DNA from: Flavobacterium zepuense
GTDB lineage: Bacteria > Bacteroidota > Bacteroidia > Flavobacteriales > Flavobacteriaceae
Length of the DNA: 64,000 nt
Reading direction: 5' to 3'
Assembly: GCF_007097145.1 (NCBI RefSeq)
Contig: NZ_VJVZ01000008.1
Span: 1-64,000, forward strand
Position 1 is the stretch's first letter; each line of letters begins with the position of its first letter. The position numbers and the translations under genes were made by a program. Shown here in pieces: positions 16,779 to 26,920 of this stretch. The notes under the pieces are model-generated. The model saw only the letters and a program-made list of their open reading frames with translations, was not told where the DNA came from and ran no database searches.

Positions 16779-18916
16779 TACTCAAAGCCTTTTATAAGTA
16801 CCTCTAAAATTTGGATGGCTGCTTCGCTTATCTTAGTACCCGGGCCAAAAACAGCCACAGCACCTGCATCAAAAAGATATTGGTAATCCTGGGCAGGGAT
16901 AACCCCGCCCACAATTACCATGATATCTTCGCGCCCGTAGTTTTTAAGCTCTTCTATAACCTGCGGCACAAGGGTTTTATGCCCCGCTGCTAATGATGAT
17001 ACCCCAAGTATGTGTACATCGTTCTCTACGGCCTGTTTAGCGGCTTCTGCCGGCGTTTGAAAGAGCGGGCCGATATCTACATCAAAACCTACATCGGCGT
17101 AGCCTGTAGCCACTACTTTTGCGCCGCGGTCGTGCCCGTCCTGACCCATCTTAGCGATCATGATACGTGGGCGGCGGCCCTCAAGCTTTGCAAAATCATC
17201 GGCTAACTGCCTGGCTTTTGCAAAACTTGCATCGTCTTTAATTTCTTTACTATACACTCCGCTAAACGATTTAATTTGTGCTTTGTATCTGCCATAAACT
17301 GTTTCCAGTGCATCGCTAATTTCACCCAGCGTAGCCCTGTGGCGCGCGGCTGCAATGGCCAGTTCCAGTAAATTGCTCGTGCCCAGTTGTGCGGCAGCAG
17401 TTAGCTGCTCCAGGCTCTCTTTTACTTTACCGCTGTCGCGGGATGCCTTAATGGTGGCCAGCTGCTCTAATTGCTGGCGGCGCACCATTTGGTTATCTAC
17501 ATCTAAAATATGCAGCGGATCTTCTTTTTTAAGGCGGTATTTGTTTACACCCACAATAATATCTTGGCCGCTGTCTATACGTGCCTGTTTGCGTGCTGCG
17601 GCTTCTTCTATACGCAATTTGGGGATACCGGCCTCTATGGCTTTGGTCATTCCGCCTAATTCTTCAACCTCCTCTATAAGCGACCATGCTTTTTGTGCAA
17701 TCTCGTTGGTAAGACTTTCCACATAAAAACTGCCTCCCCAGGGGTCTACCGTTTTGGTTATCTTGGTTTCTTCCTGTAAAAATATTTGTGTGTTACGGGC
17801 AATGCGCGCCGAAAAATCGGTTGGCAGCGCAATAGCCTCATCAAGCGCATTGGTGTGTAATGATTGTGTACCACCAAAGGCTGCTGCCGCCGCCTCAATA
17901 CAGGTACGGGCCACGTTATTAAAAGGATCCTGCTCGGTAAGGCTCCATCCGCTGGTTTGACAGTGGGTGCGCAATGCGAGCGATTTTTCATCTTTAGGGT
18001 TAAACTGTTTCAGCAGTTTAGCCCACAGCATACGCCCTGCACGCATTTTGGCAATTTCCATAAAATGATTCATGCCAATAGCCCAGAAAAAGGACAGGCG
18101 CGGTGCAAACTCATCTATCTTCATACCTGCGGCAAGGCCTGTACGAATGTAATCGAGCCCATCGGCCAGTGTATATGCCAGTTCAATATCGGCAGTAGCA
18201 CCGGCCTCCTGCATGTGGTAACCGGAGATACTTATGGAGTTGAACTTTGGCATTTTTTTGCTGGTAAATTCAAAAATATCAGCAATAATTTTCATCGATG
18301 GGGCAGGAGGGTATATGTATGTGTTACGCACCATAAACTCCTTTAAAATATCGTTTTGTATGGTGCCCGACAGTAGTTCTGGCGCAACGCCCTGCTCTTC
18401 GGCAGCTACTATGTAAAATGCCATAATAGGTAACACAGCACCGTTCATGGTCATGGAAACCGACATCTCATCCAGCGGTATCTGGTTAAACAGCACCTTC
18501 ATATCCTCAACACTATCAATAGCAACACCTGCTTTGCCTACGTCGCCCACTACGCGTTCATGGTCGCTGTCGTAACCGCGGTGTGTAGCAAGGTCAAACG
18601 CTACCGAAAGACCTTTTTGCCCTGCAGCAAGGTTGCGCCTGTAAAAAGCGTTACTCTCCTGCGCGGTAGAAAAACCGGCATACTGGCGCACCGTCCATGG
18701 GCGGCGCACGTACATAGTGGCATACGGCCCACGAAGGTTAGGTGCAAAACCGGCTCCAAAATACAGGTGTTCTAAATTTTCAGTGTCGGCCTCGGTATAG
18801 GTTTCTTTAAGCTCAATACCCTCGGCGGTAACAAAAGGTTCCTGTTCGGGGGTATAAGGTTTAAGTTCCGTTTCAGAAGCCGTGAGCTTTAAGTGCTGGA
18901 GGTTTTTTCTGTTCAT
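16778..18916 (-). CDS. mutB: methylmalonyl-CoA mutase, large (alpha) subunit
   Basis: The adenosylcobalamin-dependent enzyme that interconverts succinyl-CoA and (R)-methylmalonyl-CoA. At 712 aa, the N-terminal TIM barrel shows [41 protein letters not shown] and [16 protein letters not shown]. The C-terminal ~130 residues are the B12-binding domain, with [11 protein letters not shown] (lower-ligand DxHxxG, near residue 595), GVSSLAAGH and VGGVIP. The small subunit gene mutA lies upstream in the same direction but is separated from it by an unrelated T9SS-exported protein gene. It is also named scpA in other genomes. Confidence 0.97.
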   Translation of the reverse strand: MNRKNLQHLKLTASETELKPYTPEQEPFVTAEGIELKETYTEADTENLEHLYFGAGFAPNLRGPYATMYVRRPWTVRQYAGFSTAQESNAFYRRNLAAGQKGLSVAFDLATHRGYDSDHERVVGDVGKAGVAIDSVEDMKVLFNQIPLDEMSVSMTMNGAVLPIMAFYIVAAEEQGVAPELLSGTIQNDILKEFMVRNTYIYPPAPSMKIIADIFEFTSKKMPKFNSISISGYHMQEAGATADIELAYTLADGLDYIRTGLAAGMKIDEFAPRLSFFWAIGMNHFMEIAKMRAGRMLWAKLLKQFNPKDEKSLALRTHCQTSGWSLTEQDPFNNVARTCIEAAAAAFGGTQSLHTNALDEAIALPTDFSARIARNTQIFLQEETKITKTVDPWGGSFYVESLTNEIAQKAWSLIEEVEELGGMTKAIEAGIPKLRIEEAAARKQARIDSGQDIIVGVNKYRLKKEDPLHILDVDNQMVRRQQLEQLATIKASRDSGKVKESLEQLTAAAQLGTSNLLELAIAAARHRATLGEISDALETVYGRYKAQIKSFSGVYSKEIKDDASFAKARQLADDFAKLEGRRPRIMIAKMGQDGHDRGAKVVATGYADVGFDVDIGPLFQTPAEAAKQAVENDVHILGVSSLAAGHKTLVPQVIEELKNYGREDIMVIVGGVIPAQDYQYLFDAGAVAVFGPGTKISEAAIQILEVLIKGFE

Positions 18917-18933
18917 GATATTCCTAAAGAATA

Positions 18934-20550
18934 TTATTCTTTTATGAATTTAGTACTTTTTCCGTCGATAGCCAAAATATATAAGCCCGATGGTAATGAC
19001 GAAACATCAATAGTTTGGTTATTGATGGTACCACTTTTAACGAGCCTGCCCATAACATCGGTAATGCTGAATTGTGAATTAGCGCTGTCAAATGACTGGA
19101 TGTTTAAGATGTTTTTTGTAGGGTTTGGGTAGATGTTAATTTCTTTAGCTGTAACGCTTGCAATGCCCGAAGTACTTTCTTGGCCTAATTTTGCAACAAA
19201 CATATTAACCTGATTTTGATTTTGTAGGTTAATATTACCTACTACTAAGTTATAATAATACATTCCTGTAATCATTAAATTATTATCACCATCAAGCGCC
19301 ATTTCTGTAGGAGACGTTGCACCTAAAAGATTTGAGGTTGCTGTTTCAATCCAAATTAAATTACCTGCGTTATTTAACTTTGATGTATATAGTACAGGTG
19401 TAGTAAAAGTTTGTGTAGTGTTGCCAATCGTAAATTGAGATGAAGGTGTAAATCCTGAAAGATATATGTTACCTTCCTGATCTGTAATAACACCCCCGTA
19501 ATTGGTATCATTGCCGCTTCCACCTATTTGTTGTGCCCAAACTATATTACCATTGGTATCGAATTTTGTAAGTATACAGTCCCAATTCCCAAATGGGGTT
19601 AAGTTTGTATTGCCAATATTAAAATCAGGCATGAAAGATTGCATCTGCACGTACACATTACCCTCATTGTCAGTTGATATACGACTCGTATAGTCTGTTG
19701 TAGGCCCGCCTATGGTCGTGCCCCACACTAACAGGTTACTTGCATTATATTTTGCTATAAAAATATCTATCTCCCCAGCATTGGTATAAGTAGCAGTTCC
19801 TAAAGTTATCTGAGAACTTAATAATGACCCTGATATATAAAAATTTCCCTGGTTGTCTAAACTGATGCTTGACGATGCTAACGCGCTATTTCCACCAATT
19901 TGTCCCGCCCAAACAGCTATACCATCATGATCGCATTTTAAAGTATATACTTCCGAATTTGTTCCGGATCCAAGGGTTATAGTATCAAATGTAACTGAAC
20001 TTGCCATGTAACTCCCTAAAAGGTAAAGGTAATTATCATCTATAGCGGCATCGGTTACGGTTAAACCATCGCCAATGAAATTTTTACCCCATAAAATAGT
20101 ACCATCGGCAGCAATTTTAATGATATATATGTTAGAAGTATTGGCATTAGCCTGTAATGTAAAGTCGCCAAAGGTTATAATGCCAGTGTAATGTCCAATA
20201 GCATAAATGTTGTCATTATCATCTGTAAGTACTGCGGTTACATCACCGGAACCTGTAGAAGATGCTTTTGCCCATACCACATTACCCGAATTATCGTATT
20301 TTGCAATATAGGGTGGCGTATCAAATGATGAGCTGCTTCCATTAAAAGTTTGGCTTCCAATAGTGATTGAGCCACTAAAATAGCCAGCAACAATACTATT
20401 GCCACTTGTATCTGTCGTGATAGATGAACCTTGCGATTGTAATGCAGGAGCACTGTGTGCCCAAAGCCATTGAGGATCTGGTTCTTGTGCAAATAAATTT
20501 GTTATACTACAGAGTGTACATAAAATAAGGGCAAGGTAATTTTTTGTCAT
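18934..20550 (-). CDS. secreted SBBP-like beta-propeller repeat protein with T9SS sorting domain
   Basis: A 538-aa exported protein located between mutA and mutB, with 18- and 17-base gaps. It has a signal peptide (1-21, ending LFAQ) and then about eight repeats of roughly 50 residues with the pattern [23 protein letters not shown] ... [15 protein letters not shown], resembling SBBP/PQQ-type propeller blades. It ends in a T9SS type A sorting domain ([16 protein letters not shown] ... KSTKFIKE). Nothing in it suggests a role in methylmalonyl-CoA metabolism. No promoter box is evident in the short gap before it, so it appears to be transcribed with mutA and mutB. Confidence 0.85.
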   Translation of the reverse strand: MTKNYLALILCTLCSITNLFAQEPDPQWLWAHSAPALQSQGSSITTDTSGNSIVAGYFSGSITIGSQTFNGSSSSFDTPPYIAKYDNSGNVVWAKASSTGSGDVTAVLTDDNDNIYAIGHYTGIITFGDFTLQANANTSNIYIIKIAADGTILWGKNFIGDGLTVTDAAIDDNYLYLLGSYMASSVTFDTITLGSGTNSEVYTLKCDHDGIAVWAGQIGGNSALASSSISLDNQGNFYISGSLLSSQITLGTATYTNAGEIDIFIAKYNASNLLVWGTTIGGPTTDYTSRISTDNEGNVYVQMQSFMPDFNIGNTNLTPFGNWDCILTKFDTNGNIVWAQQIGGSGNDTNYGGVITDQEGNIYLSGFTPSSQFTIGNTTQTFTTPVLYTSKLNNAGNLIWIETATSNLLGATSPTEMALDGDNNLMITGMYYYNLVVGNINLQNQNQVNMFVAKLGQESTSGIASVTAKEINIYPNPTKNILNIQSFDSANSQFSITDVMGRLVKSGTINNQTIDVSSLPSGLYILAIDGKSTKFIKE

Positions 20551-20568
20551 AATTGTTAATGAGTTATA

Positions 20569-21933
20569 TTAGGGTTTTTCTTCAGTACTTAATCGTTCCT
20601 GCTCCATTTTTTCGGCCAGCCTTTTTGGTATGATAGGGCTTATAAAGGTTCTTCGTGGGTTAGCTTTTACAAAAGGGAAAAGCTCCAGGTCGTGGCTCAT
20701 CCTGTCGGCTTTATTAGGGTATTTGTTGGTGCCTAACAGAATTTCTTTGCCACTGTCAAATAACTCCTGTTCTTTAATAGCACTTTCATGTATTTTACGC
20801 TGAATGGTAGTTTCTTTAAGCTGGGCTAAAAAGCCACCGTTTGCCTCAATATCTTTGAAGAGCGCAAGGGCTTTATCGGCAAGCTGCTGGGTAAGCTCTT
20901 CTATATAATACGATCCGTCGGCAGGGTTGTTAACCTTATCAAAATAACTTTCATGTTTTAAAACCAAAAGCTGGTTACGGGCAATACGGTCGCCAAACTC
21001 GTTGCTTTTATGGTAAAGAGCATCATACGGCAGGTTGATAACAGCATCTGCGCCACCCAGTATGGCGCTCATGCACTCGGTAGTGGTGCGCAGCATATTC
21101 ACATTATAATCGTACAATGTTTTGTTGCGTTTGGTGGGCAGGGCTATAATATGGCAATCATGCTCGTGGCCGTATTCTTTGGCAATTAAGCCAAACAGAA
21201 GCTTTAAAGCACGCAGTTTTGCGATCTCAAAAAAATAGTTGGTGCCAACAGCCACCTGGATGGTAAGTGGCCTGTAAAGGGTAGGTATGCGATTAAAATA
21301 TTCGTTGGCATGGGCAAGGGCGTAGGCAATTTGCTGTACGATGTTTGCCCCCGCATTTTGATACAGGCTTGCATCTACACTTAAAAAACTGAGGTTGGTA
21401 CAGGCAATGGCTATGGTATTTAGCGCTTCAAAATTATCGCAGCCCTCGTACCAGTTGCCATCTTTTGCAAGGTGGCCTATAGGATCGAGCTGAACATAAA
21501 ACTGCGACTCATTTTGTTTCGCAATAGCATCAAGCTGTTTTACGAAATCGATTGAAATGAATTCTAAATGAAAGTAAACAGAAACCTCTTTATCAATACC
21601 TGATAATAGTTTGTTTACATCTACATCGGGGTTGGTAAGGGTAAAGCGAATGGCTTCGGCACCGCGCTTAAGGGTGCTTAATGCGCGGGCGTTGCTTTTC
21701 TCTACATCCTGAACAAAAATGTCCTGGCAAATGGCAAACTGAGAGGCTTTTGTGTTAGGTGTAGCGGCATCTTTAGCATCATCAATGTGGTAAAAAGGCT
21801 TAACCTTAATGCCTTCAGGGCTTTCCCAAACAAGGGCTTCGTTATAATCAGCGCCTTTTAGCTCAAACTGTATTTGCTGTTTCCACAATTTAGAGGATAC
21901 AGGCCCAAATTCTTCAAAAAGATTTTCGCTCAT
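20569..21933 (-). CDS. mutA: methylmalonyl-CoA mutase, small (beta) subunit
   Basis: The non-catalytic partner of MutB in the heterodimeric mutase. It is 454 aa and related to the MutB barrel (LFEEFGPVSSKLWKQQIQFELKGADYNEALVWESPEGIKVKPFYH at the N-terminus) but without the C-terminal B12-binding domain, as in flavobacterial small subunits. VGTNYFFEIAKLRALKLLF and the segment ADAVINLPYDALYHKSNEFGDRIARNQ align with conserved barrel parts of the large subunit. It starts 11 bases after the ftsB-like gene and is followed by the T9SS protein gene rather than directly by mutB. Confidence 0.92.
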   Translation of the reverse strand: MSENLFEEFGPVSSKLWKQQIQFELKGADYNEALVWESPEGIKVKPFYHIDDAKDAATPNTKASQFAICQDIFVQDVEKSNARALSTLKRGAEAIRFTLTNPDVDVNKLLSGIDKEVSVYFHLEFISIDFVKQLDAIAKQNESQFYVQLDPIGHLAKDGNWYEGCDNFEALNTIAIACTNLSFLSVDASLYQNAGANIVQQIAYALAHANEYFNRIPTLYRPLTIQVAVGTNYFFEIAKLRALKLLFGLIAKEYGHEHDCHIIALPTKRNKTLYDYNVNMLRTTTECMSAILGGADAVINLPYDALYHKSNEFGDRIARNQLLVLKHESYFDKVNNPADGSYYIEELTQQLADKALALFKDIEANGGFLAQLKETTIQRKIHESAIKEQELFDSGKEILLGTNKYPNKADRMSHDLELFPFVKANPRRTFISPIIPKRLAEKMEQERLSTEEKP

Positions 21934-21944
21934 GCGGTATATTT

Positions 21945-22289
21945 TTATAGAGATGTTGAGTCCTCGTCGGCAGGGGCATCTTCTTCAAATTCAATAATAT
22001 AAATATCTTCGTTCTCGCGCTTCATGTAATATTTTTCGCGGGCGTATTTCTCGGTCTGGTCGGTGTTTTTTAGCTGCTTAATGCTGGTGCTGTCCTTCTT
22101 AATTTCCTGAATATAATACTGCTTATTGTCCTCCAGCTCCTGAATTTCATTATTAAGCACTTGGTGTTCAAAATACGAATAATTATCAAGAAACGTCATC
22201 CATACAATTACAAAAATAATAACAAGCACGTAGCGGTTGCTTAAAAAATTAAGAACTGGGTAGCGCGACATTATTTTGCGTAATTTCAT
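21945..22289 (-). CDS. septum formation initiator family protein (FtsB/DivIC)
   Basis: A 114-aa bitopic membrane protein. A short basic N-terminus is followed by one membrane segment (about 20-36, VLVIIFVIVWMTFLDNY), a coiled coil (about 42-80, VLNNEIQELEDNKQYYIQEIKKDSTSIKQL) and the conserved EKYAREKYYMKRENEDIYIIEF box of FtsB/DivIC proteins. It helps assemble the divisome, bridging FtsL and FtsQ/DivIB in known systems. An internal ATG (MSRYPVL, codon 7) is an alternative start. It precedes mutA by 11 bases and follows udk by 124 bases, a conserved sort of neighbourhood in this family as far as I recall. Confidence 0.9.
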   Translation of the reverse strand: MKLRKIMSRYPVLNFLSNRYVLVIIFVIVWMTFLDNYSYFEHQVLNNEIQELEDNKQYYIQEIKKDSTSIKQLKNTDQTEKYAREKYYMKRENEDIYIIEFEEDAPADEDSTSL

Positions 22290-22413
22290 TTTTTTAGATT
22301 GTGTATTCCAGCTGCAAAGTAATGGATTTTTTAAATTATAAAGCAGTGTTTAAACTACAAACAGCACAAAGTTTTAAACAGCAGTAACTGCCTGCTGCGA
22401 CTGCGACTGTAAA

Positions 22414-23022
22414 CTAAAGTATCCTTTGATTAATCACTGCCTTTACCACATCTATAGCTACGGTATTGTACCTGTCGTTAGGGATAATAATATCGGCAAA
22501 GGCTTTAGTAGGTTCAATAAACTGCTCGTGCATGGGTTTAAGGGTGGTTTGGTAGCGGTTAAGCACTTCGTTCATGTCGCGGCCCCGCTCGGCAATGTCG
22601 CGTTTCAGGCGGCGGATAAGCCGCTCGTCTGAATCGGCATGTACAAAGATCTTAATATCAAACAATTCCCGGAGCTGCGGGTCTGATAGTATCAATATCC
22701 CCTCTACGATAATAACCTTGCAGGGGTGTGTAAGGATGGTATCGGCCGTGCGGTTGTGGGTTACAAACGAGTAAACCGGCTGCGGAATGGCCTTACCTTC
22801 TTTAAGGTCTTTAAGCTGGGCTACTAAAAGCTCAAAATCAATGGCGCGGGGATGGTCGAAGTTTATAAGTGCGCGTTCATCGTAGCTAAGGTGTGTGGTG
22901 TCGCGGTAATAATGGTCCTGCGATATAACACCGACTTCCGTTTGCGGAAATTCGTTTATTATTTGTTGTACCACAGTTGTTTTACCGCTACCGGTACCCC
23001 CGGCAATTCCTATAATCAGCAT
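22414..23022 (-). CDS. udk: uridine kinase
   Basis: Phosphorylates uridine and cytidine in pyrimidine salvage. It has 202 aa from the Met at 23022, giving MLIIGIAGGTGSGKTTVVQQ with the P-loop GGTGSGKTT at the very N-terminus, as in other Udk proteins. An upstream in-frame ATG at 23085 would add 21 Lys/Arg-rich residues and overlap the previous gene, so it is rejected. Further landmarks are VISQDHYYRD, NFDHPRAIDFELL, KVIIVEGILIL, FVHADSDERLIRRLKRD and RPxx-like IPNDRYNTVAIDVV near the end. Confidence 0.95.
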   Translation of the reverse strand: MLIIGIAGGTGSGKTTVVQQIINEFPQTEVGVISQDHYYRDTTHLSYDERALINFDHPRAIDFELLVAQLKDLKEGKAIPQPVYSFVTHNRTADTILTHPCKVIIVEGILILSDPQLRELFDIKIFVHADSDERLIRRLKRDIAERGRDMNEVLNRYQTTLKPMHEQFIEPTKAFADIIIPNDRYNTVAIDVVKAVINQRIL

Positions 23023-23044
23023 TTGTGTTTGTTTTGTTGCGCAA

Positions 23045-24277
23045 TTATGGCGCGGGGTTTTCTTTCTTTTTAAGGTCCTGCACAAGGCTATAACAAAAGT
23101 ATGATAAAATAAGGGCTCCTATAGCAATGCATACCCACATGATCCAAGGGCTTTTGCCACCGTTTATGCCTTTTGGCTTAGCCGATAAAACAACAGGCTT
23201 AGCTAAAACAGCTTTTGGGATGCTGTCGGATATTTGGTCACGGAAATTCTCCAAATCATAGTCAGGCGCAACCAGTTCTTTATTGCCTGCCATAACGATA
23301 TACTGCTCACCGGCTTTAAGGTCGGCAATGAGCTTCACAGGGTTTTGAAATACTTTTACCGATGCTATTTCCAGCGGTTCGTTATCCTTATTATCAATCT
23401 CTATAACAACCGTGTTCTCGTTTAAATTTAAGCCGTCAACCACATTTTTAGATGAAGAGCTTATATCAAACGCATAAAACTCCTCCATATAGGGTACGGT
23501 TTTCTTTTTACGCCTTTTAACGCGCTGTACAAACAAGCGGGCGTTGCGTTTGTATAGCGATGGCGACTTAATATCAAAAGCAATGCGGTTAATGGTAACC
23601 GGGTTGTTAAAGCTTATGGTAACGCGGGTTTTCTTTTCCAGCGCCAGCTGCATTATTTTTACGTGGCTGTTAGCAGCCTCTAATAGTACAGGGGCTGTAC
23701 GTGTACCCTTAACACTGCCCGCTGCAAGTATATTAAGCGGAAGCGTTTTTTTGTCGTTAAAGCTAATTTTAAGGTAGCGGTAGGCGTTTACCGGCATGGG
23801 CAGGGTTTTGTACACCTGGGTATCGGTATTGTTGTACAGGCCGCTGATCATCTGGTTGTTTACAAGGCCAAACCATTCTTTATTATCGTGGCTGCCGCTA
23901 ATGCTGTAGGTTTTGGTAGCATCGGTATTGGCAATAGCCAGGGTAATGGCATCCCACTTTATAGCACCTGTATTTTGAATAACCACCTGAGATGTAGTAT
24001 CGGCCACAACGCTTTTAGAAAGTATGGTATATTCTTTAAAGTTGTATTTAGAGATGCCCTCATTAGCTTCTTCCAGCAAATAGGGCACTTCTTTTTTCTT
24101 ACTATCCCATATACGGATGCCGCTCAGGTTAACATCGGCATGGCACCTAAACTCTGGTGTTAGCGGCACGGCGTGCAGCCCGGATGTAGTTACCCCGGTT
24201 ATTTTAGATGACACCGTAAACTGCTGTGCAAAGGCGCTTGCACTTAAAAGCAGGAATAAGAGTGTTTTAATTTTCAT
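23045..24277 (-). CDS. DUF3999-like membrane-anchored exported protein
   Basis: A 410-aa protein with a signal peptide (1-18), a long beta-rich periplasmic region and one C-terminal membrane segment (about 382-400, WIMWVCIAIGALILSYFCY) followed by a short basic tail. The repeated use of RVTISFNNPVTINRIAFDIKSPSLYKRNARLFV and discoidin-like YSISGSHDNKEWFGLV matches DUF3999 proteins as I know them. It overlaps the DUF2339 gene by 11 bases. DUF3999 and DUF2339 genes are frequent neighbours, suggesting one envelope complex of unknown function. Confidence 0.75.
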   Translation of the reverse strand: MKIKTLLFLLLSASAFAQQFTVSSKITGVTTSGLHAVPLTPEFRCHADVNLSGIRIWDSKKKEVPYLLEEANEGISKYNFKEYTILSKSVVADTTSQVVIQNTGAIKWDAITLAIANTDATKTYSISGSHDNKEWFGLVNNQMISGLYNNTDTQVYKTLPMPVNAYRYLKISFNDKKTLPLNILAAGSVKGTRTAPVLLEAANSHVKIMQLALEKKTRVTISFNNPVTINRIAFDIKSPSLYKRNARLFVQRVKRRKKKTVPYMEEFYAFDISSSSKNVVDGLNLNENTVVIEIDNKDNEPLEIASVKVFQNPVKLIADLKAGEQYIVMAGNKELVAPDYDLENFRDQISDSIPKAVLAKPVVLSAKPKGINGGKSPWIMWVCIAIGALILSYFCYSLVQDLKKKENPAP

Positions 24278-26753
24278 TTTTAAGGCTGTTTTCGTCGTTA
24301 GTATCTGCCGGTTTCCCTTCTATAACCAGCAATTTTAGTTTTTGGTACACAAACGATATTACCAGTATAAGCACACCAAGCAATATAAAGGCTATAATTT
24401 TACCGGTTTCGGATACGTTCCTTATATCATATACAAATAATTTAAGGATGGTAAGCCCAAGCAATACCAGTGCTGTAATACGGATGTTTTTTATTTGTTT
24501 TTTAATGCCAATGAGCAGCAACCCGCAGGCAATAACACCCCACAATACCGGAAAGCCGGTTTTAATTGCCTGGTTGCACATGGTGTAGATAGGCTCCCAT
24601 TCGGCAATGGTCAACACATCGTCATTAGGTACAGGGTTTAAGCTTATAACCAGCCAGTGCAGCACCAATTCTGAACTTGCAAAATACACCAACAAAAATA
24701 CAGCTATCCAAGGTAGTATACCTTTGTTTCTGAATAGTGCAGGTGCCTTATCACGATTTAACTGATATATTAAAACTACCGTATATGCCACCGCGGCAAG
24801 CAGAGCAAAATGCAGCCAGTAGGCCAGCATGGTTGCCGTTTGCGATAACAAATAATACTGTACCTCATAATAGGCCAGTCTCGAGAAAAATAAAATAAAG
24901 GTCACTACATTTATAATGCCGAGTACGCTGCCAAATTGCTCTGCTTTAGGCTCTTTACCTTTACAGTACACTTTTATAAAGATAATGGTAAATACCAAGT
25001 GGTATAAAACCGCAAAGCTAAAAACGGCATAACTGCTTTCTAAATAATTGGTGGTTTGATAATTAAGCTCTATAGAGCCAACAATATACACCAGCAGTAT
25101 CGTGATTATTTTAGCCACACTGCTGTAGTTCTTTACGTTGAACGGAATACCGTAAACCGCATATACACCGCTGTCTTTTTTTAGCAGTAGCAATACACCA
25201 ATGCACGATGCTATTGCAAACAGCCCTGTTAAAAAGGCGGGGTTAAGTAGTGCCGTAAGCAAATTGTTACCGTAGTATAAATTGGTCCAGTCGATCATCA
25301 GGCTTATAAGCATAAGCGAGTGCACGATACCCGACCCAAACCGGAACGTTTGTATACCCGATTTTTGTGCCAGCCACATAAGCAGCACGGCTTCGGCAGC
25401 CCAAAACAGCGTTATGTAATTGCCTTCAAACTGAATAGGTATGGTAAGTGTAACAAAGGTTAAGGTAAGCCCTATAAGTACGTAAATGATCTTTTGGTCC
25501 ATGGCCAGTTTTTTAAACAGCAGCCATGCAAAGCAAAAATTAAAGAACCCAAGCAGTAGTGTAAACAAGCCTTTGTACTGCGGCATAAAGCTATCAAGCG
25601 CATACATACCGGCTGCATAAAACAAAAAGGTATTGCTTACCAGTATGGCGAGTTCCATATTGGTAAAGGCCGATTTGTTCCTGATGTTGTTAACAATGTT
25701 CATTACAATAAATATCAGGTAAAATACCAGCCCGAATATAAGTGCGCCATCATAAGGCGCATCCTTGCCATCTACATCTAACAGCCATGCCCAATATAAA
25801 ATTATGGTAAACACGTAAGCCATAGCGTTAATGAGGCTCCATTTTTTGTAATACGCTATAGATAGTATCCCGATATTTAAAATGGCAATGTAGGTAAACA
25901 GCACAATATAATTGCCGCTGCCGGTGCTTACCATAAAAGGCGCTGCAAAGCCACCAATTAGTGATAAGGCAGCCAATTCCTTACGGTCGTAATTTACCGA
26001 TATAAACGCACTAAACGCAGTAATGGCAACCATGATTATAAAAGCAACAGTTTGGCTAAACAACTGGTAATCATGAAAAGCAACTGTTATGGTAAAGTAA
26101 AATATAGAAATAGCCCCGGCAACAAGCACTGAGCTGAATGCTTTGTAATTGATCCTGAGCTTATGTGCCACAAGCATTACAATACCACCGGCCAGTATGC
26201 CTATGCCCACACGCGCAGGCTCGTTAATCCAGTCTTTATCTATAGCAAATTTCACAAAGTAGCTTATGCCCAGTACCAGTATAAGAATCCCGATCTTGTT
26301 AATGAGGTTCTCCCCAATAAATTTCTCGAGGTCGGGGTTTTGCTCCTTAAAGTTTTCCCACCACGATTTTTGTGGAGGCAATGCAACTTTAGGCTGCGGT
26401 TTTGGCGCAACAGGCGGTGCCTGTATAGCCGCTACGCGCTCTAAAGGTTCTACAGGTTTAGGAGGTGTTGGAGCAACGGGTTGAGGTACAGGTACAACAG
26501 GTCTTTCGGCAATAGTAGGTGGTGGTGCAATTGGCTGTGCCGGGGTGGGGTCTTTAGGCCATGGGGTAGCAGCGGATGGAGCAGAAGTTGCAGTAGGAGT
26601 TACAGGTGCATCCTGCTCAGTACGGCGTTTTAAGGCATCGATCCTGCGATTCATTTCAAACAGGCTCTCGTGCAGCTTGTCTATCTTCCGCGACAGCGAG
26701 TTAATGGAAGCTATGACTATTATTATAAGGGCAATAAGTAATACTATTTCCAT
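24267..26753 (-). CDS. DUF2339 polytopic membrane protein
   Basis: An 828-aa membrane protein. An N-terminal helix (1-17) and a short coiled coil (LHESLFEMNRRIDALKRRTEQ) lead into a Pro-rich linker (about 50-125). The conserved segment FIGENLINKIGILILVLGISYFVKFAID and some 20 or more membrane spans follow. This is the DUF2339 layout. No catalytic residues can be named; glycan or lipid-linked roles have been suggested for the family, but I see no direct evidence. It is first in a minus-strand run continuing into the DUF3999-like gene and udk. A near-consensus box (TACATTTA, 26775-26782) lies 22 nt upstream. Confidence 0.88.
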   Translation of the reverse strand: MEIVLLIALIIIVIASINSLSRKIDKLHESLFEMNRRIDALKRRTEQDAPVTPTATSAPSAATPWPKDPTPAQPIAPPPTIAERPVVPVPQPVAPTPPKPVEPLERVAAIQAPPVAPKPQPKVALPPQKSWWENFKEQNPDLEKFIGENLINKIGILILVLGISYFVKFAIDKDWINEPARVGIGILAGGIVMLVAHKLRINYKAFSSVLVAGAISIFYFTITVAFHDYQLFSQTVAFIIMVAITAFSAFISVNYDRKELAALSLIGGFAAPFMVSTGSGNYIVLFTYIAILNIGILSIAYYKKWSLINAMAYVFTIILYWAWLLDVDGKDAPYDGALIFGLVFYLIFIVMNIVNNIRNKSAFTNMELAILVSNTFLFYAAGMYALDSFMPQYKGLFTLLLGFFNFCFAWLLFKKLAMDQKIIYVLIGLTLTFVTLTIPIQFEGNYITLFWAAEAVLLMWLAQKSGIQTFRFGSGIVHSLMLISLMIDWTNLYYGNNLLTALLNPAFLTGLFAIASCIGVLLLLKKDSGVYAVYGIPFNVKNYSSVAKIITILLVYIVGSIELNYQTTNYLESSYAVFSFAVLYHLVFTIIFIKVYCKGKEPKAEQFGSVLGIINVVTFILFFSRLAYYEVQYYLLSQTATMLAYWLHFALLAAVAYTVVLIYQLNRDKAPALFRNKGILPWIAVFLLVYFASSELVLHWLVISLNPVPNDDVLTIAEWEPIYTMCNQAIKTGFPVLWGVIACGLLLIGIKKQIKNIRITALVLLGLTILKLFVYDIRNVSETGKIIAFILLGVLILVISFVYQKLKLLVIEGKPADTNDENSLKNEN

Positions 26754-26862
26754 TGGTGGTTTGGCTTGTTCCTGTAAATGTACTATAATTTATAAAATGT
26801 ACTGCATACCTACTTTGCACAATTAGCGTTATAAAAAGCAACACATATATTTAGTAAAAAAC

Positions 26863-26870
26863 TATATTTG
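26863..26870 (+). promoter_or_regulatory. TAnnTTTG box for the GH13-like gene
   Basis: TATATTTG is an exact match, 50 nt before the ATG at 26921; it supports that start over the GTG at 26900. Confidence 0.55.
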
Positions 26871-26920
26871 AAAAAAAATGTAATGAGGCATCCTTAATAG
26901 TGCCTTTAAAACTACCTGCT

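Noticed and set aside
17864..18346. 160-codon plus-strand frame within mutB
   Set aside because: Antisense to a fully conserved mutase domain; no independent features.
23023..23085. Upstream start for uridine kinase
   Set aside because: It adds a basic tail before the P-loop and overlaps the preceding gene; family members start at the P-loop strand.
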